The notes: generated by a model from the sequence alone, not told the origin. A DNA stretch of 16,437 bases from Anaerolineaceae bacterium UBA6133 (GCA_002435825.1 DIVL01000023.1:34867-51303); one strand, 5' to 3'. Shown: positions 1-7,243, counted from the stretch's first letter. Translations and numbers: made by a program.

Positions 1-17
1 GACCCCTGTGTTTACCT

Positions 18-37
18 GGGCACGGCGTGCCGTGCCC
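18..37. repeat. REP-like perfect palindrome
   Basis: GGGCACGG (18-25) and CCGTGCCC (30-37) form a perfect 8-bp inverted repeat around a CGTG loop, followed by CTAC. There is no T-tract on either side, so a simple intrinsic terminator is unlikely. Its base composition and form resemble the REP-type palindromes found in many copies between bacterial genes. The assignment as REP-like is inference from form only. Confidence 0.5.
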
Positions 38-50
38 CTACCCTCCCGAT

Positions 51-75
51 CGCGCCGGCGTCCACGCCGTGCGCG
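51..75. repeat. Imperfect GC-rich hairpin
   Basis: CGCG (51-54) pairs with CGCG (72-75), and GGCG (57-60) pairs with CGCC (65-68) around a TCCA loop, with a small internal loop between the two stems. It sits 13 bp after the first palindrome and probably belongs to the same repeat unit. Confidence 0.35.
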
Positions 76-214
76 GCATTTGACCGATAGGTTGCCCACC
101 TCAGTTCTCGCCGGTCTCCTGATACCCATCCACTTCGTTGCGGGCACAGGCTGCGCGAGGTCTTTGACCACCAGGTCTCCAGGTTTGATGGCGCCTCATA
201 CCCTCCGCTCATGT

Positions 215-243
215 TTGACTTTTCCCCCACCATCCGCTATCCT
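215..243 (+). promoter_or_regulatory. Promoter of rnpB
   Basis: A -35 box TTGACT (215-220) is followed by a 17-nt spacer and a -10 box TATCCT (238-243). The expected start, about seven bases downstream, is A250, which is also the first base of helix P1 of the RNase P RNA. The agreement of promoter spacing with the RNA 5' end makes this a strong call for a housekeeping-sigma promoter. Confidence 0.75.
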
Positions 244-249
244 TAACTT

Positions 250-582
250 ACTCAGGTCAGCCAGGTGCGCGCGCTTTTAGTGAGGAAAGTCCGTACACCG
301 CAGAGCAGGATGCCAGGTAACCCCTGGATGGTCGTAAGATCGTGGATCGGGCCACAGAGACATACCGCTCGCAAGAGTAAGGGTGAAAAGGTGGTGTAAG
401 AGACCACCGGCGCTTTGGTAACAAACGCGGCCAGGCAACCCCCATCCGGTGCAAGGTCAAACAGGAGAAAGAGCCTGCTCGGCTCATTTGATCTCCGGGT
501 AGACCGCATGAGCAGGCTGGTGACAGTTTGCCTAGATAGATGCGCATCCAAGACAGAATACGGCTTACCGGTTGACCTGAGT
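250..582 (+). ncRNA. rnpB: RNase P RNA, bacterial type A
   Basis: This is the catalytic RNA of RNase P, which removes 5' leaders from pre-tRNAs. The ends pair as helix P1: ACTCAGGTCA (250-259) with TGACCTGAGT (573-582). P2 pairs GGTGCGC (264-270) with GCGCATC (543-549). The universally conserved core is present: GAGGAAAGTCCG (282-293), GGGTGAAA before a short P12 hairpin (GGTGG 390-394 with CCACC 404-408), GGGTAGACC (498-506) carrying the GGT that binds the tRNA CCA end, and ACAGAA-N4-GCTTA (553-567). P18 (514-533) is capped by a GTGA tetraloop, a type A trait. P3 is almost absent: only 11 bases separate P2 from the conserved GAGGAAAGTCC block. The exact 3' end is uncertain by several bases. 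I see no clear hairpin terminator, although five T residues follow at 601-605. Confidence 0.93.
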
Positions 583-645
583 GGGGAACTTCATGGCGTA
601 TTTTTCGTCATTAAAGCAGGTTTTATTACGCTATGAAAGGCTGTT

Positions 646-2580
646 ATGAAAAAACGCACCATTATTATGCTGATCATTGCTTTTTTGCTCGTTGCGGTCG
701 GAGTGTTCGCCTGTAATTTGCCAAGAAGCAATGCCAGCATTTCCATCCTCAATCCTATTTCGGGGCAGTCGATCCCGGCTTTTCTGGAATACCAGGTTAC
801 TTCTCAAATCAAACCCGAAGGAAATTGGTCCCGGATCGAACTGTATATCAACGGCGAGCTGACCCGACTCGACACACCCGACATTAATCCCGGCACTTTT
901 GGCCTGGTACTGCAGCCCTGGATCCCGACCAAAGAGGGTCCCACCATGGTCGAGGTAAAACTCTATCAGCGAGGGGATACTCCCTCGGCGGTCGCTCAGG
1001 TGGCGGTGATCGTGAAGATTATGGATGAGCAGGAAATTCCACCAACCCCAACCCTGACAACACCCACTCCTGGAGTAACTCCCACCGGTACAACCACACC
1101 CTCCGCCTGCACCATGTCAGCAGCCCTGCTGCAAGACCTTAGTATCCCGGATGGAACCATCCTGAAACCTGGTCAGCAATTCACTAAAACCTGGAGAGTG
1201 CAAAACAACGGCACTTGTGACTGGGAAAACTACAAATTGGTCTTTGTGCGTGGCAGCCTGATGGGCGGCAATTCCCCCAGCTTGCTGCCAAATGTAAGTG
1301 CCAGCAGCACCCTCGACATTTCCCTGGAGCTGTTTGCGCCTAGTTACCAGGGTGAGTATTCCGGCTACTGGCAAATCCAGTCAGATAAAGGCAGCCTGAT
1401 TGGACCGGAATTACACTACACCATCCGCATCCCAAGTCCAACTGCCACAAACACCGCTACCGCGACGGCAACAGCGACCCCAACTCGGACACCCACACCG
1501 ACTGCAACCGCCACTCATACTCCGACAGCGACCGCGACTGCTACTTTCACGCCCACCCCAACGACCACCGCGACTGCAACTGCTACATCTACAATCACAA
1601 CCACCGCGACGGCAACCGAAACGGCTACACCCACCCCTACGCTAACACCTACGGCGACTGCCACGGCAACGGCAACCGCTACACCTACAGAAACATCGAC
1701 AACAACACTTACCCCACCTCCCGACGAATCTATAAGCACACCGACCCCAACCGTTACGCTTCCTCCGGACGAATCGATTAGCACGCCCACCATCACTCCG
1801 ATTCAAACTCTGATTCCCATACCAACTCAAGCACCTGTCGACACCATCCAGGTAAAAGAGGAATACAAGCTCGAATCGGGAAAAACGCAAACCTTCGCCG
1901 TTTCGTGTGATGAAGAGAAAGGTTTGGTAATCTCAGGCGGTTATTTGATCGATGAAGAGGTGATTTTGGTTGCGAACCAACCTGCGAATAACGGCTGGCA
2001 GATCACCCTTAGCAATCAGACGAATTCTCAGAAAACAATCACTGTCTATGCAAATTGCCTGGTTGCTTTTAGCGGAAAAGTGCAGACCACGTATGTTGAA
2101 CAGATAGTAGAAGGTAGAAGTTTTGCCAAAATCAAGCTTGGCTGTCAGGTTGGAGGCAGAGCGGTGGCAGGAGGATTCGATCTATCCAAATCACCTGATC
2201 TGGTGGTGACCGAATCGAGGCTTGTGGGCAAAGAATGGGTAATCACAGTCGTAAATCAAGCTCGCAGTAAGCAGACTCTTGATGCTTATGCACAGTGCCT
2301 TACAGGCTCAGAATTGCCTCCTCTGACGATTCGCAAGGATTCTGCAAAAATTTCTGCAGGTGAAAACCAGATGGTAGCGTTGAATTGCGGCGTCATCCCT
2401 ATTGGCGGTGGCTTCAGGATGCCTGTTGGTTTGGTGCTGTTATCCAGCCAACCTAGCTCTATTGGCTGGACCTTCCAGGTAAAGAATAACACCCAACGCC
2501 AACTGATCTTTTCACCAGAGGTAATCTGTGTGGGCCCATGGATTCAGCGGGATCTCTGGGATATTCCCATGAAAAATTAG
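646..2580 (+). CDS. Surface lipoprotein: Ig-like, NBR1-type Ig, Thr/Pro linker, three Cys repeats
   Basis: A 644-residue predicted exported lipoprotein of unknown function. The start is supported by GAAAGG at 635-640, five bases before ATG. A KKR-plus-hydrophobic signal ends at Cys23 in a VFAC near-lipobox. Residues 30-125 look like a bacterial Ig-type beta domain. A short Thr/Pro linker (about 131-153) leads to an NBR1-type Ig-like domain at about 154-262, recognised by the FTKTWRVQNNGTCDW pattern. A very long Thr/Ala/Pro linker (about 264-397) follows. The C-terminal 245 residues hold three related units, each with a pair of cysteines about 50 residues apart, a GG near the first Cys, a GW or EW followed by hydrophobic strand and Asn, and a C-terminal Cys (roughly C419/C469, C498/C549, C579/C626). 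This suggests one disulphide per unit, which is inference. It probably sits on the outer face of the cell as an adhesin or binding protein. It is a lone gene, convergent with the nitroreductase gene. Confidence 0.85.
   Translation: MKKRTIIMLIIAFLLVAVGVFACNLPRSNASISILNPISGQSIPAFLEYQVTSQIKPEGNWSRIELYINGELTRLDTPDINPGTFGLVLQPWIPTKEGPTMVEVKLYQRGDTPSAVAQVAVIVKIMDEQEIPPTPTLTTPTPGVTPTGTTTPSACTMSAALLQDLSIPDGTILKPGQQFTKTWRVQNNGTCDWENYKLVFVRGSLMGGNSPSLLPNVSASSTLDISLELFAPSYQGEYSGYWQIQSDKGSLIGPELHYTIRIPSPTATNTATATATATPTRTPTPTATATHTPTATATATFTPTPTTTATATATSTITTTATATETATPTPTLTPTATATATATATPTETSTTTLTPPPDESISTPTPTVTLPPDESISTPTITPIQTLIPIPTQAPVDTIQVKEEYKLESGKTQTFAVSCDEEKGLVISGGYLIDEEVILVANQPANNGWQITLSNQTNSQKTITVYANCLVAFSGKVQTTYVEQIVEGRSFAKIKLGCQVGGRAVAGGFDLSKSPDLVVTESRLVGKEWVITVVNQARSKQTLDAYAQCLTGSELPPLTIRKDSAKISAGENQMVALNCGVIPIGGGFRMPVGLVLLSSQPSSIGWTFQVKNNTQRQLIFSPEVICVGPWIQRDLWDIPMKN
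1435..1800 (+). repeat. Low-complexity Thr/Ala/Pro-coding repeat
   Basis: This in-frame stretch is built from ACN, GCN and CCN codons and encodes TATATATPT-like runs. Synonymous third bases vary widely, so the peptide bias is conserved more strictly than the DNA. At its end a longer unit, PPDESISTPT, occurs twice (1716-1745 and 1761-1790) with several silent differences. It is a protein linker, probably extended and possibly O-glycosylated. It is not a CRISPR array or minisatellite of independent function. Confidence 0.8.
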
Positions 2581-2656
2581 GATTGGGATTTTATCAAGCG
2601 CTCTAGAGTTCGGGCTGGTTCGTCAAGAACAGAAAACCTCCAACCAACCTTAAAGC

Positions 2657-3223
2657 TTAGATAAGCAGATCTTCAAGGCTTCGCTTTGGTACGTGATGCA
2701 CGCCTTCTGCATCGCGATAGTATTTGATGTCGCCATCCTGCCCAAGCGGCTCGATCAGGCTAGTTTCAGCAGGCTTTCCCAAAGCGATCACATAGCCAAT
2801 ATGGAAGCGTTCATCCAAAGCCAATATTTCCCGCAATTTTTCGCGCTGAACCGATGCCAGGATGCATCCACCATAGCCCAATTCCGTGGCACGCAGCAAG
2901 ATAGTATGCATCGCAATTCCTGCGTCCACTTCTGAAAACTTACTAATGGTTTCATCGCCAAGGACGACGATATAAGCGGTCGGTCGCTCGCCAGCGACTG
3001 GTCCTGACCAATCCTGCAGGTAGCCAGCAAACTTCAGACAGCCAAAGACCTGATCCGTTTCATTCTCATCGAAAATCAGGCGGTACTTGAGGGGCTGTCG
3101 ATTAGCCGATGAGGGACAATAACGGGTGGCATCGATCAAATCTCGCAGAACATCCTGGGAAATTTTCACAGACTCATCAAAACGACGATAGGATCGGCTT
3201 ATCAATAACAGATCAGTTAACAT
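2657..3223 (-). CDS. Nitroreductase-family flavoprotein
   Basis: A 188-residue protein of the nitroreductase fold, normally an FMN-binding NAD(P)H oxidoreductase acting as a dimer in the cytoplasm. Family marks are SRSYRRFDE near the N terminus (the Arg-Ser-x-Arg-x-Phe type FMN phosphate site), PSSANRQPLKY at about residues 37-47, and the central DAGIAMHTILLRATELGYGGC helix-turn region with a GYVIALGKP strand after it. The substrate cannot be told; the family also includes dehydrogenases of unknown role. AGGAG (plus coordinates 3230-3234) lies six bases before ATG. Its first 11 bases overlap the end of the upstream membrane protein gene, making it the last gene of the def-recF operon. It ends 76 bp from the convergent lipoprotein gene. 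Confidence 0.85.
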   Translation of the reverse strand: MLTDLLLISRSYRRFDESVKISQDVLRDLIDATRYCPSSANRQPLKYRLIFDENETDQVFGCLKFAGYLQDWSGPVAGERPTAYIVVLGDETISKFSEVDAGIAMHTILLRATELGYGGCILASVQREKLREILALDERFHIGYVIALGKPAETSLIEPLGQDGDIKYYRDAEGVHHVPKRSLEDLLI

Positions 3224-3656
3224 GGGATTCTCCTGGTTTGAATTTCAAAAGTCGAATGGTGTAGGCAGCCGCTGCCAGAAGAAAAAGCAAACCAGCAGCG
3301 TCAAAGATAACAAACCGCAAAATAGACGCCCTCAGGGCAGTATGCAGCAATGGAATGGAGCGAAGAAGCAGAGTCTCCCCAACAAGTCCAATGCCTTGCA
3401 TCAGAACGGCTTCAAGCAGCGAGCGCCGATTGCGCAGTGGATGGGCAAGAGCAAACACATAGGGCACCTGCCACATGACAAACAGGATGCCAATCCCGAT
3501 GACCGCTGCCCGACCAGGCTCACCGCTCAGTTCAAACGGCGCCACATATGGCAGGGGATTGAGAATGTAAGTCAAAGCGCACTGAAGATTCATTGCCAGG
3601 ACCAAAAAGATCATTGTTCGAGGGAAAAGCAGCCTGGCGAATTCTTTGTTTTTCAT
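3213..3656 (-). CDS. Small four-helix membrane protein, unknown function
   Basis: A 147-residue protein I do not recognise. It has four hydrophobic stretches, at about residues 13-33, 49-70, 80-100 and 111-134. A basic N terminus (MKNK) and a basic C-terminal tail (RLLKFKPG) suggest that both ends face the cytoplasm. No catalytic motif is evident. Its start overlaps the end of recF by four bases and its end overlaps the nitroreductase gene by 11 bases, so it is translated from the same message. Weak resemblance to the many small DoxX-like or DUF membrane proteins is too slight to name a family. Confidence 0.75.
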   Translation of the reverse strand: MKNKEFARLLFPRTMIFLVLAMNLQCALTYILNPLPYVAPFELSGEPGRAAVIGIGILFVMWQVPYVFALAHPLRNRRSLLEAVLMQGIGLVGETLLLRSIPLLHTALRASILRFVIFDAAGLLFLLAAAAYTIRLLKFKPGESHVN

Positions 3657-4858
3657 GATCGCTTTACGATACCCTGATCGACCTGCCAGACCTCATGCCC
3701 ATGCACAAATTCTGGAGTGAACATCTCGAGGTCGGTGGCAGTAAGAAACGCCTGTTCCACCTGCCCAACCACTGAGAGCAAATCCCTGCGTCTTTGTGGA
3801 TCAAGCTCCGCCATGATTTCATCCAGCAGCAAAACCGGCCACTCGCCCGTGCGCTGCTTCATCCAGGCCACCTCGGCAAACTTGAGGGTCAGCAAGGCAG
3901 TGCGGGTTTGCCCGCGCGAGCCAAAGTCGCACAGGTCAATTTGATTACTCAGGAATCTGACCTCATCACGGTGGGGACCGAGGCTGGTCTGCCCGCGCTG
4001 GATATCGGCGTGGCAGCTTTGTTTATAGGCTGCCAGTAATCCATGCTCGAGTTCGTCCGAAGTGATACCGGTGCGATCCAAAGTAGTTTGCACCGGAAGT
4101 GCCATCTGACCCGAAGGCTTTTTGAGCGGCTCGTAGGAGGGCTGATAGTGAAACTGGAGGATTTCGAGATCGCGGGTCAGTCGTTGGTGGATGGGGATCG
4201 CCTGTTTTTCAAGCGCAGCAAGAGCAAGAATCCGGGCGTGCATGATCGAACTGCCATGCCTTGCAAGCAGGTCATCCCAGGGCTCAAGCTGTGCTCTGTC
4301 TCCACCAACTTCTGCCAGGGTCTTTAAAAGCGCATTTCGCTGTGTCAGGGCTTTGGAGTAGACAGAAAGATGACGTGAATAGCCGGATTCCACCTGTGAT
4401 AGAATTTCGTCAAAATATTGGCGCCTGTCGGCAGGAGTTCCTTCAATAACCCTGGACATCTGGGGTAAGAAGGTGACCGCGTTGAACTGACCATAGACAT
4501 CACCAATGCGTTTTTTCACCCCATCGAGAAGTACTTGCTTGGAAAAACGCGGATTGGCGGGATTGGTAGCAGCATCCTGGATCAGGCGGACTTCGATGGT
4601 ATGATGACGCCCTGCGCGTTCGAATTCACCAAGGATGCGACCAACCATGACAGGTTCGTTGGGAGCAGAAAAGTTCATCAACTGACGGTCATTGGAAGCC
4701 AAAAAGGATGAAAAGTTAGCCAGGTAAGCGACCGCCTCCAGGATGGACGTTTTCCCCTGGGCGTTATCACCGGTGAACAAAATCACCCGCCTGGGGAAAT
4801 CCAGTTCCAGGCGGGAGAAAATTCGGTAATTCGTCAGCGATAGCCGGGTTAGGTACAT
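3653..4858 (-). CDS. recF: DNA replication and repair protein RecF
   Basis: RecF is an SMC/ABC-type ATPase that, with RecO and RecR, loads RecA at single-strand gaps next to duplex DNA. The 401-residue product has the full set of signs: N-terminal LSLTNYRIF, Walker A GDNAQGKT at residues 30-37, LGPHRDE, the ABC signature GSRGQTRTALL at about 313, and Walker B VLLLDEIMAELD at about 342. The length is close to the usual 360-400. In many bacteria recF sits beside dnaA and dnaN; here it follows def, with the def stop and the recF start sharing one base (reverse-strand TAATG), which implies translational coupling. Confidence 0.95.
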   Translation of the reverse strand: MYLTRLSLTNYRIFSRLELDFPRRVILFTGDNAQGKTSILEAVAYLANFSSFLASNDRQLMNFSAPNEPVMVGRILGEFERAGRHHTIEVRLIQDAATNPANPRFSKQVLLDGVKKRIGDVYGQFNAVTFLPQMSRVIEGTPADRRQYFDEILSQVESGYSRHLSVYSKALTQRNALLKTLAEVGGDRAQLEPWDDLLARHGSSIMHARILALAALEKQAIPIHQRLTRDLEILQFHYQPSYEPLKKPSGQMALPVQTTLDRTGITSDELEHGLLAAYKQSCHADIQRGQTSLGPHRDEVRFLSNQIDLCDFGSRGQTRTALLTLKFAEVAWMKQRTGEWPVLLLDEIMAELDPQRRRDLLSVVGQVEQAFLTATDLEMFTPEFVHGHEVWQVDQGIVKRS

Positions 4859-5373
4859 TAATCCTTGATCTGTTCAGCTTCCTCAGGAGTTGGTTCAAAC
4901 ACTTCCTCAGCCCTGTCGATGTAGAGTACCCCATCGAGGTGATCGATCTCATGCTGGAAGATGCGGGCAAGCCAGTCTTCTGCTTCAAGTTTCAGCGGCT
5001 TGCCGAAGCGATTTTTGGCTTTGATTGTCACTGCCTCGTGACGTTCAACCTTACCAGCCAGACCGGGCAGTGAAAGGCAGCCCTCAAGGTCCATCAGCGT
5101 TTCTTCAGAACGTTTGATAATCTCTGGATTGATGAGGACATATTTTTTTGGTTTGGCGTTCTCATCCTCATCCTCAGCCTCAGTGTATTCCACAACCACC
5201 AGGCGCAGCGATTCACCAACTTGAGGCGCTGCCAGCCCCACACCCGGGGCAGCACGCATGGTCTCAAACATGTTTTCAATCAGTGTTTGCAGTTCTGAAT
5301 CAAATTTGGTGACCTGCTTCGCCTTGAGCCTGAGAAAAGGATCAGGGAAGGTCACGATGTCTAAAATCGCCAT
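4858..5373 (-). CDS. def: Peptide deformylase
   Basis: This metalloenzyme removes the formyl group from the N-terminal methionine of new proteins. All three motifs are intact: GVGLAAPQVG (residues 44-53), EGCLS (97-101, with Cys99 as a metal ligand) and QHEIDH (140-145, with His141 and His145 as ligands and Glu142 as the catalytic base). The 171 residues match the family norm. An acidic insertion, EAEDEDENAKPK, at about 65-76 lies between the first two motifs. A GGAG at plus coordinates 5378-5381 sits four bases from the ATG. It heads a four-gene operon. The usual partner fmt is not in the window. Confidence 0.96.
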   Translation of the reverse strand: MAILDIVTFPDPFLRLKAKQVTKFDSELQTLIENMFETMRAAPGVGLAAPQVGESLRLVVVEYTEAEDEDENAKPKKYVLINPEIIKRSEETLMDLEGCLSLPGLAGKVERHEAVTIKAKNRFGKPLKLEAEDWLARIFQHEIDHLDGVLYIDRAEEVFEPTPEEAEQIKD

Positions 5374-5397
5374 AAATCTCCATCCAAAATTTTAAAT

Positions 5398-5426
5398 ATT
5401 TTACCTCAAGAGAGTGTTGGATTCAA
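5398..5426 (-). promoter_or_regulatory. Promoter of the def-recF operon
   Basis: On the reverse strand TTGAAT (plus coordinates 5421-5426) is the -35 box and TAAAAT (5398-5403) the -10 box, exactly 17 bases apart. Transcription would begin near 5391, giving a leader of about 18 bases that contains the GGAG ribosome site of def. The two boxes match the housekeeping consensus at four and five of six positions. Confidence 0.65.
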
Positions 5427-5468
5427 ACGGGTGGATAATGCGATCGTTTGGATATGGTAAAGATATCG

Positions 5469-5484
5469 GTTCCAAAAGTGGAAC
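5469..5484. repeat. Inverted repeat between CNB-PH gene and def
   Basis: GTTCCA (5469-5474) and TGGAAC (5479-5484) form a perfect 6-bp inverted repeat around four bases. It lies 19 bp past the stop of the upstream gene and about 43 bp upstream of the def -35 box. No T-run follows on the reverse strand, so it is a weak terminator candidate. An operator for the def operon is the alternative. Confidence 0.35.
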
Positions 5485-5502
5485 ATATTCTGCACTAAAT
5501 TG

Positions 5503-7185
5503 CTACTGCGAGGTTTTCATCGTAATGGGGCGGGTGGGTTCGGACTGAGACGGTAGGGTCAGATCTTTCTCAGCCTCTTCCTGGAAGACCTTGAACCACT
5601 GGGCGACGCGTTCCCGCTCGAGCATCGTGTTGCGATCATCGCGATCCTGTGCATGCTTACCCATCCGGGTGAAAATGTCCTGTTGGACGACCGATGGCTG
5701 ATAGACATGGTTGAATGTCAGCTGAGTGTTTCCGATCGTGATGTAGACCGTGCCGTAGTTAAACAGCATGGGGATAATTCCCCGCCGTTCGTACTCAATG
5801 CTCAGGATGTTCTCCAGGGGGGCAGAGCGCCGTGACTCGCGACCGAAAGGTTTGCGGTCAAGGTCGATCACCTGGTTTGGCGTGAGCTGGAAGAGGTCGT
5901 TGCGCCAGTCGACGTACTGATAGACCAAAGCCCCGGCAGCGACAAAGACCAGGAAATAGCCGGCAACCAGACCCATGGTGTAATCGACCTGGGTCAGGTT
6001 ATGGGTAATGATCGCGACAACGAAGAAAATAGATAATATTATCGCGAAGAGGGGCAAAAGAATCTTTTTAAGCAGGATTAGCCAGTGTTTTCGATAGGTG
6101 ATCGTACCGCCTACCTCATGCCGAACGCGAACAAAATCCGAGAACAACCACTCAAAAAAGTTGACTTCTTTTGGCGCGGGTTGAACTGTGCCCAGTTCCG
6201 CCTGCAGGTCTTTGGCAGTGATATCTTCAGCTTCTTTGCCGAATTTCTGGCGCAATGCTTTGCGGATCTCACGTGCGTCAAGCTCCAGGTCGGCGCGTTT
6301 GCCGCGTGCCCAGTTGGTCTCGATCAGCTTGCCGATCGTGCGGGCGTGAGCAACGCGCTCAAATCGAATATCGCCAATGTATGTGCGCACCATGACATCC
6401 GAATAACCCAGAAATACTCCGAGCTGGGTGGTTTTAACGCCAACCGAGATCAGTGTGCTCAGCGGAGCCTCCTGCCGGCTGTCATAAAAGCCGGTGACGT
6501 GCTCCACCCAGACCATTCTGCGGGAGGTGATGAGGTAGAAGTCGTTCGCCCAGTTATTGATATTCCAAATCAGCCAAAGTAAGCAAAAGAGAAAGCCCAT
6601 CACCAATCCAGCCAGCGACCAAAAGGCATGCTTAGGGCTCAGAAGAACCATGAGAAACCAGATAGTTGCAAAAGCAAAGATGGGCGGGATGGATCGGAAG
6701 AAGAGAAAAACCGGATGTTTGCGTGCCATCAGATGGATCTTTTCGCCGGGTTCAAGCCATGCCATTGGAACGAAAGATGCCAGGCGAACACTGTTAAACA
6801 GCACTGAAGCAGTCTCTTTGAAGGCGGGAATTTCAGCGTACAAAGCTTGAATTTCTTTGTTTGGGAGGAAGTACGCCTGGGCGTCAGTGAGGGCTATTGC
6901 GGTTTTCTGACGGGTTGGAAAGTAATGCAATGCTTCTGTGCCAATAACTTCGGCGTGTTTAAGAACTTCAAGCTGCTTTCCGTCTTCATCAAGCAGCTCG
7001 AGTTGTCCTGATTCAATCACAAAGAGCCCGTCTGTAGATTCCCGGGCTCCATAAAGCGTCTCGCCTTTCGGCAGTTCAACCATGACAAACGCATCACTCA
7101 AGCGCTCCAACTCCTCGACAGTCAGCCCACTAAAGAGTGGAACTTCACGTAGGAGTGTGAGAATGGTTTGTGTTTGTTCGGTCAT
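5503..7185 (-). CDS. cNMP-binding-like domain fused to two membrane-PH modules
   Basis: A 560-residue integral membrane protein with a rarely described order of domains. Residues 14-125 form a CRP-type cyclic-nucleotide-binding beta-roll (VPLFSGLTVEELERLSDAF; LFVIESGQLELL). Its phosphate cassette reads IGTEALHYFPTRQKTA: the Arg is kept, but the usual FGE glutamate position holds Thr, so cAMP binding is doubtful. Two copies of a module follow, each a pair of membrane helices (about 160-208 and 368-424) and then a bacterial PH-like domain (214-292 and 428-510). The copies share WxNDxxxLT after the helices and a PLxxxxSxxx...L.YxxV repeat later. A charged linker (about 295-345) separates the copies. 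There is no DNA-binding domain. The gene lies 58 bp after clpC and probably shares its message. The role is unknown; membrane stress or signalling is a guess. Confidence 0.8.
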   Translation of the reverse strand: MTEQTQTILTLLREVPLFSGLTVEELERLSDAFVMVELPKGETLYGARESTDGLFVIESGQLELLDEDGKQLEVLKHAEVIGTEALHYFPTRQKTAIALTDAQAYFLPNKEIQALYAEIPAFKETASVLFNSVRLASFVPMAWLEPGEKIHLMARKHPVFLFFRSIPPIFAFATIWFLMVLLSPKHAFWSLAGLVMGFLFCLLWLIWNINNWANDFYLITSRRMVWVEHVTGFYDSRQEAPLSTLISVGVKTTQLGVFLGYSDVMVRTYIGDIRFERVAHARTIGKLIETNWARGKRADLELDAREIRKALRQKFGKEAEDITAKDLQAELGTVQPAPKEVNFFEWLFSDFVRVRHEVGGTITYRKHWLILLKKILLPLFAIILSIFFVVAIITHNLTQVDYTMGLVAGYFLVFVAAGALVYQYVDWRNDLFQLTPNQVIDLDRKPFGRESRRSAPLENILSIEYERRGIIPMLFNYGTVYITIGNTQLTFNHVYQPSVVQQDIFTRMGKHAQDRDDRNTMLERERVAQWFKVFQEEAEKDLTLPSQSEPTRPITMKTSQ

Positions 7186-7243
7186 GGTTATTCAGGTCAA
7201 AAGAAGAGCGGTCTGCGTTCACACACCACTCTTCAATACAATG

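Larger units (their letters stand above)
1..214. other. Non-coding leader, probably a dispersed repeat
   Basis: No convincing gene is visible. The reading frames that cross this stretch (plus 8-280, minus 12-233) have no ribosome binding site and look like random translation of GC-rich structured DNA. The section holds two GC-rich hairpins (18-37 and 51-75), and a GGTCTCC heptamer occurs in both its middle and right parts. Similar GC-rich palindromes and their spurious reading frames recur between genes in Chloroflexota genomes, so I infer a dispersed intergenic repeat. Copies elsewhere in the genome cannot be seen from this window. Confidence 0.45.

Noticed and set aside
8..280. Short open frames at the left edge on both strands
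   Set aside because: No ribosome site, odd Arg/Ser/Pro-rich composition, and they run into the rnpB promoter and RNA. They are best explained by GC-rich repeat DNA.
252..636. Open frames inside the rnpB region (plus 415-636, minus 252-551)
   Set aside because: They overlap conserved RNase P RNA structure and have no family features.
1515..1796. Val/Gly-rich frame antisense to the Thr/Pro linker
   Set aside because: It is a direct by-product of ACN/GCN/CCN codon runs read backwards.
1435..1800. Possible CRISPR array or minisatellite
   Set aside because: The repeats are at peptide level, with varied third bases and no constant repeat-spacer period.
2581..2656. Terminator between the convergent lipoprotein and nitroreductase genes
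   Set aside because: Only a bulged six-pair stem and short palindromes (AGCGCT, CTCTAGAG) are seen, with no T-run on either strand.
3222..3677. Plus-strand frame of 151 codons opposite the small membrane protein
   Set aside because: The minus-strand gene has four clean hydrophobic helices and operon overlaps; the plus frame has Gln/Lys-rich random composition.
3653..4858. RecF as an OLD/Septu-like defence ATPase
   Set aside because: The length, the intact RecF signature blocks and the def neighbour fit canonical RecF, and no partner nuclease is present.
5503..7185. A CRP-family transcription regulator
   Set aside because: There is no helix-turn-helix after the beta-roll; membrane helices follow instead.
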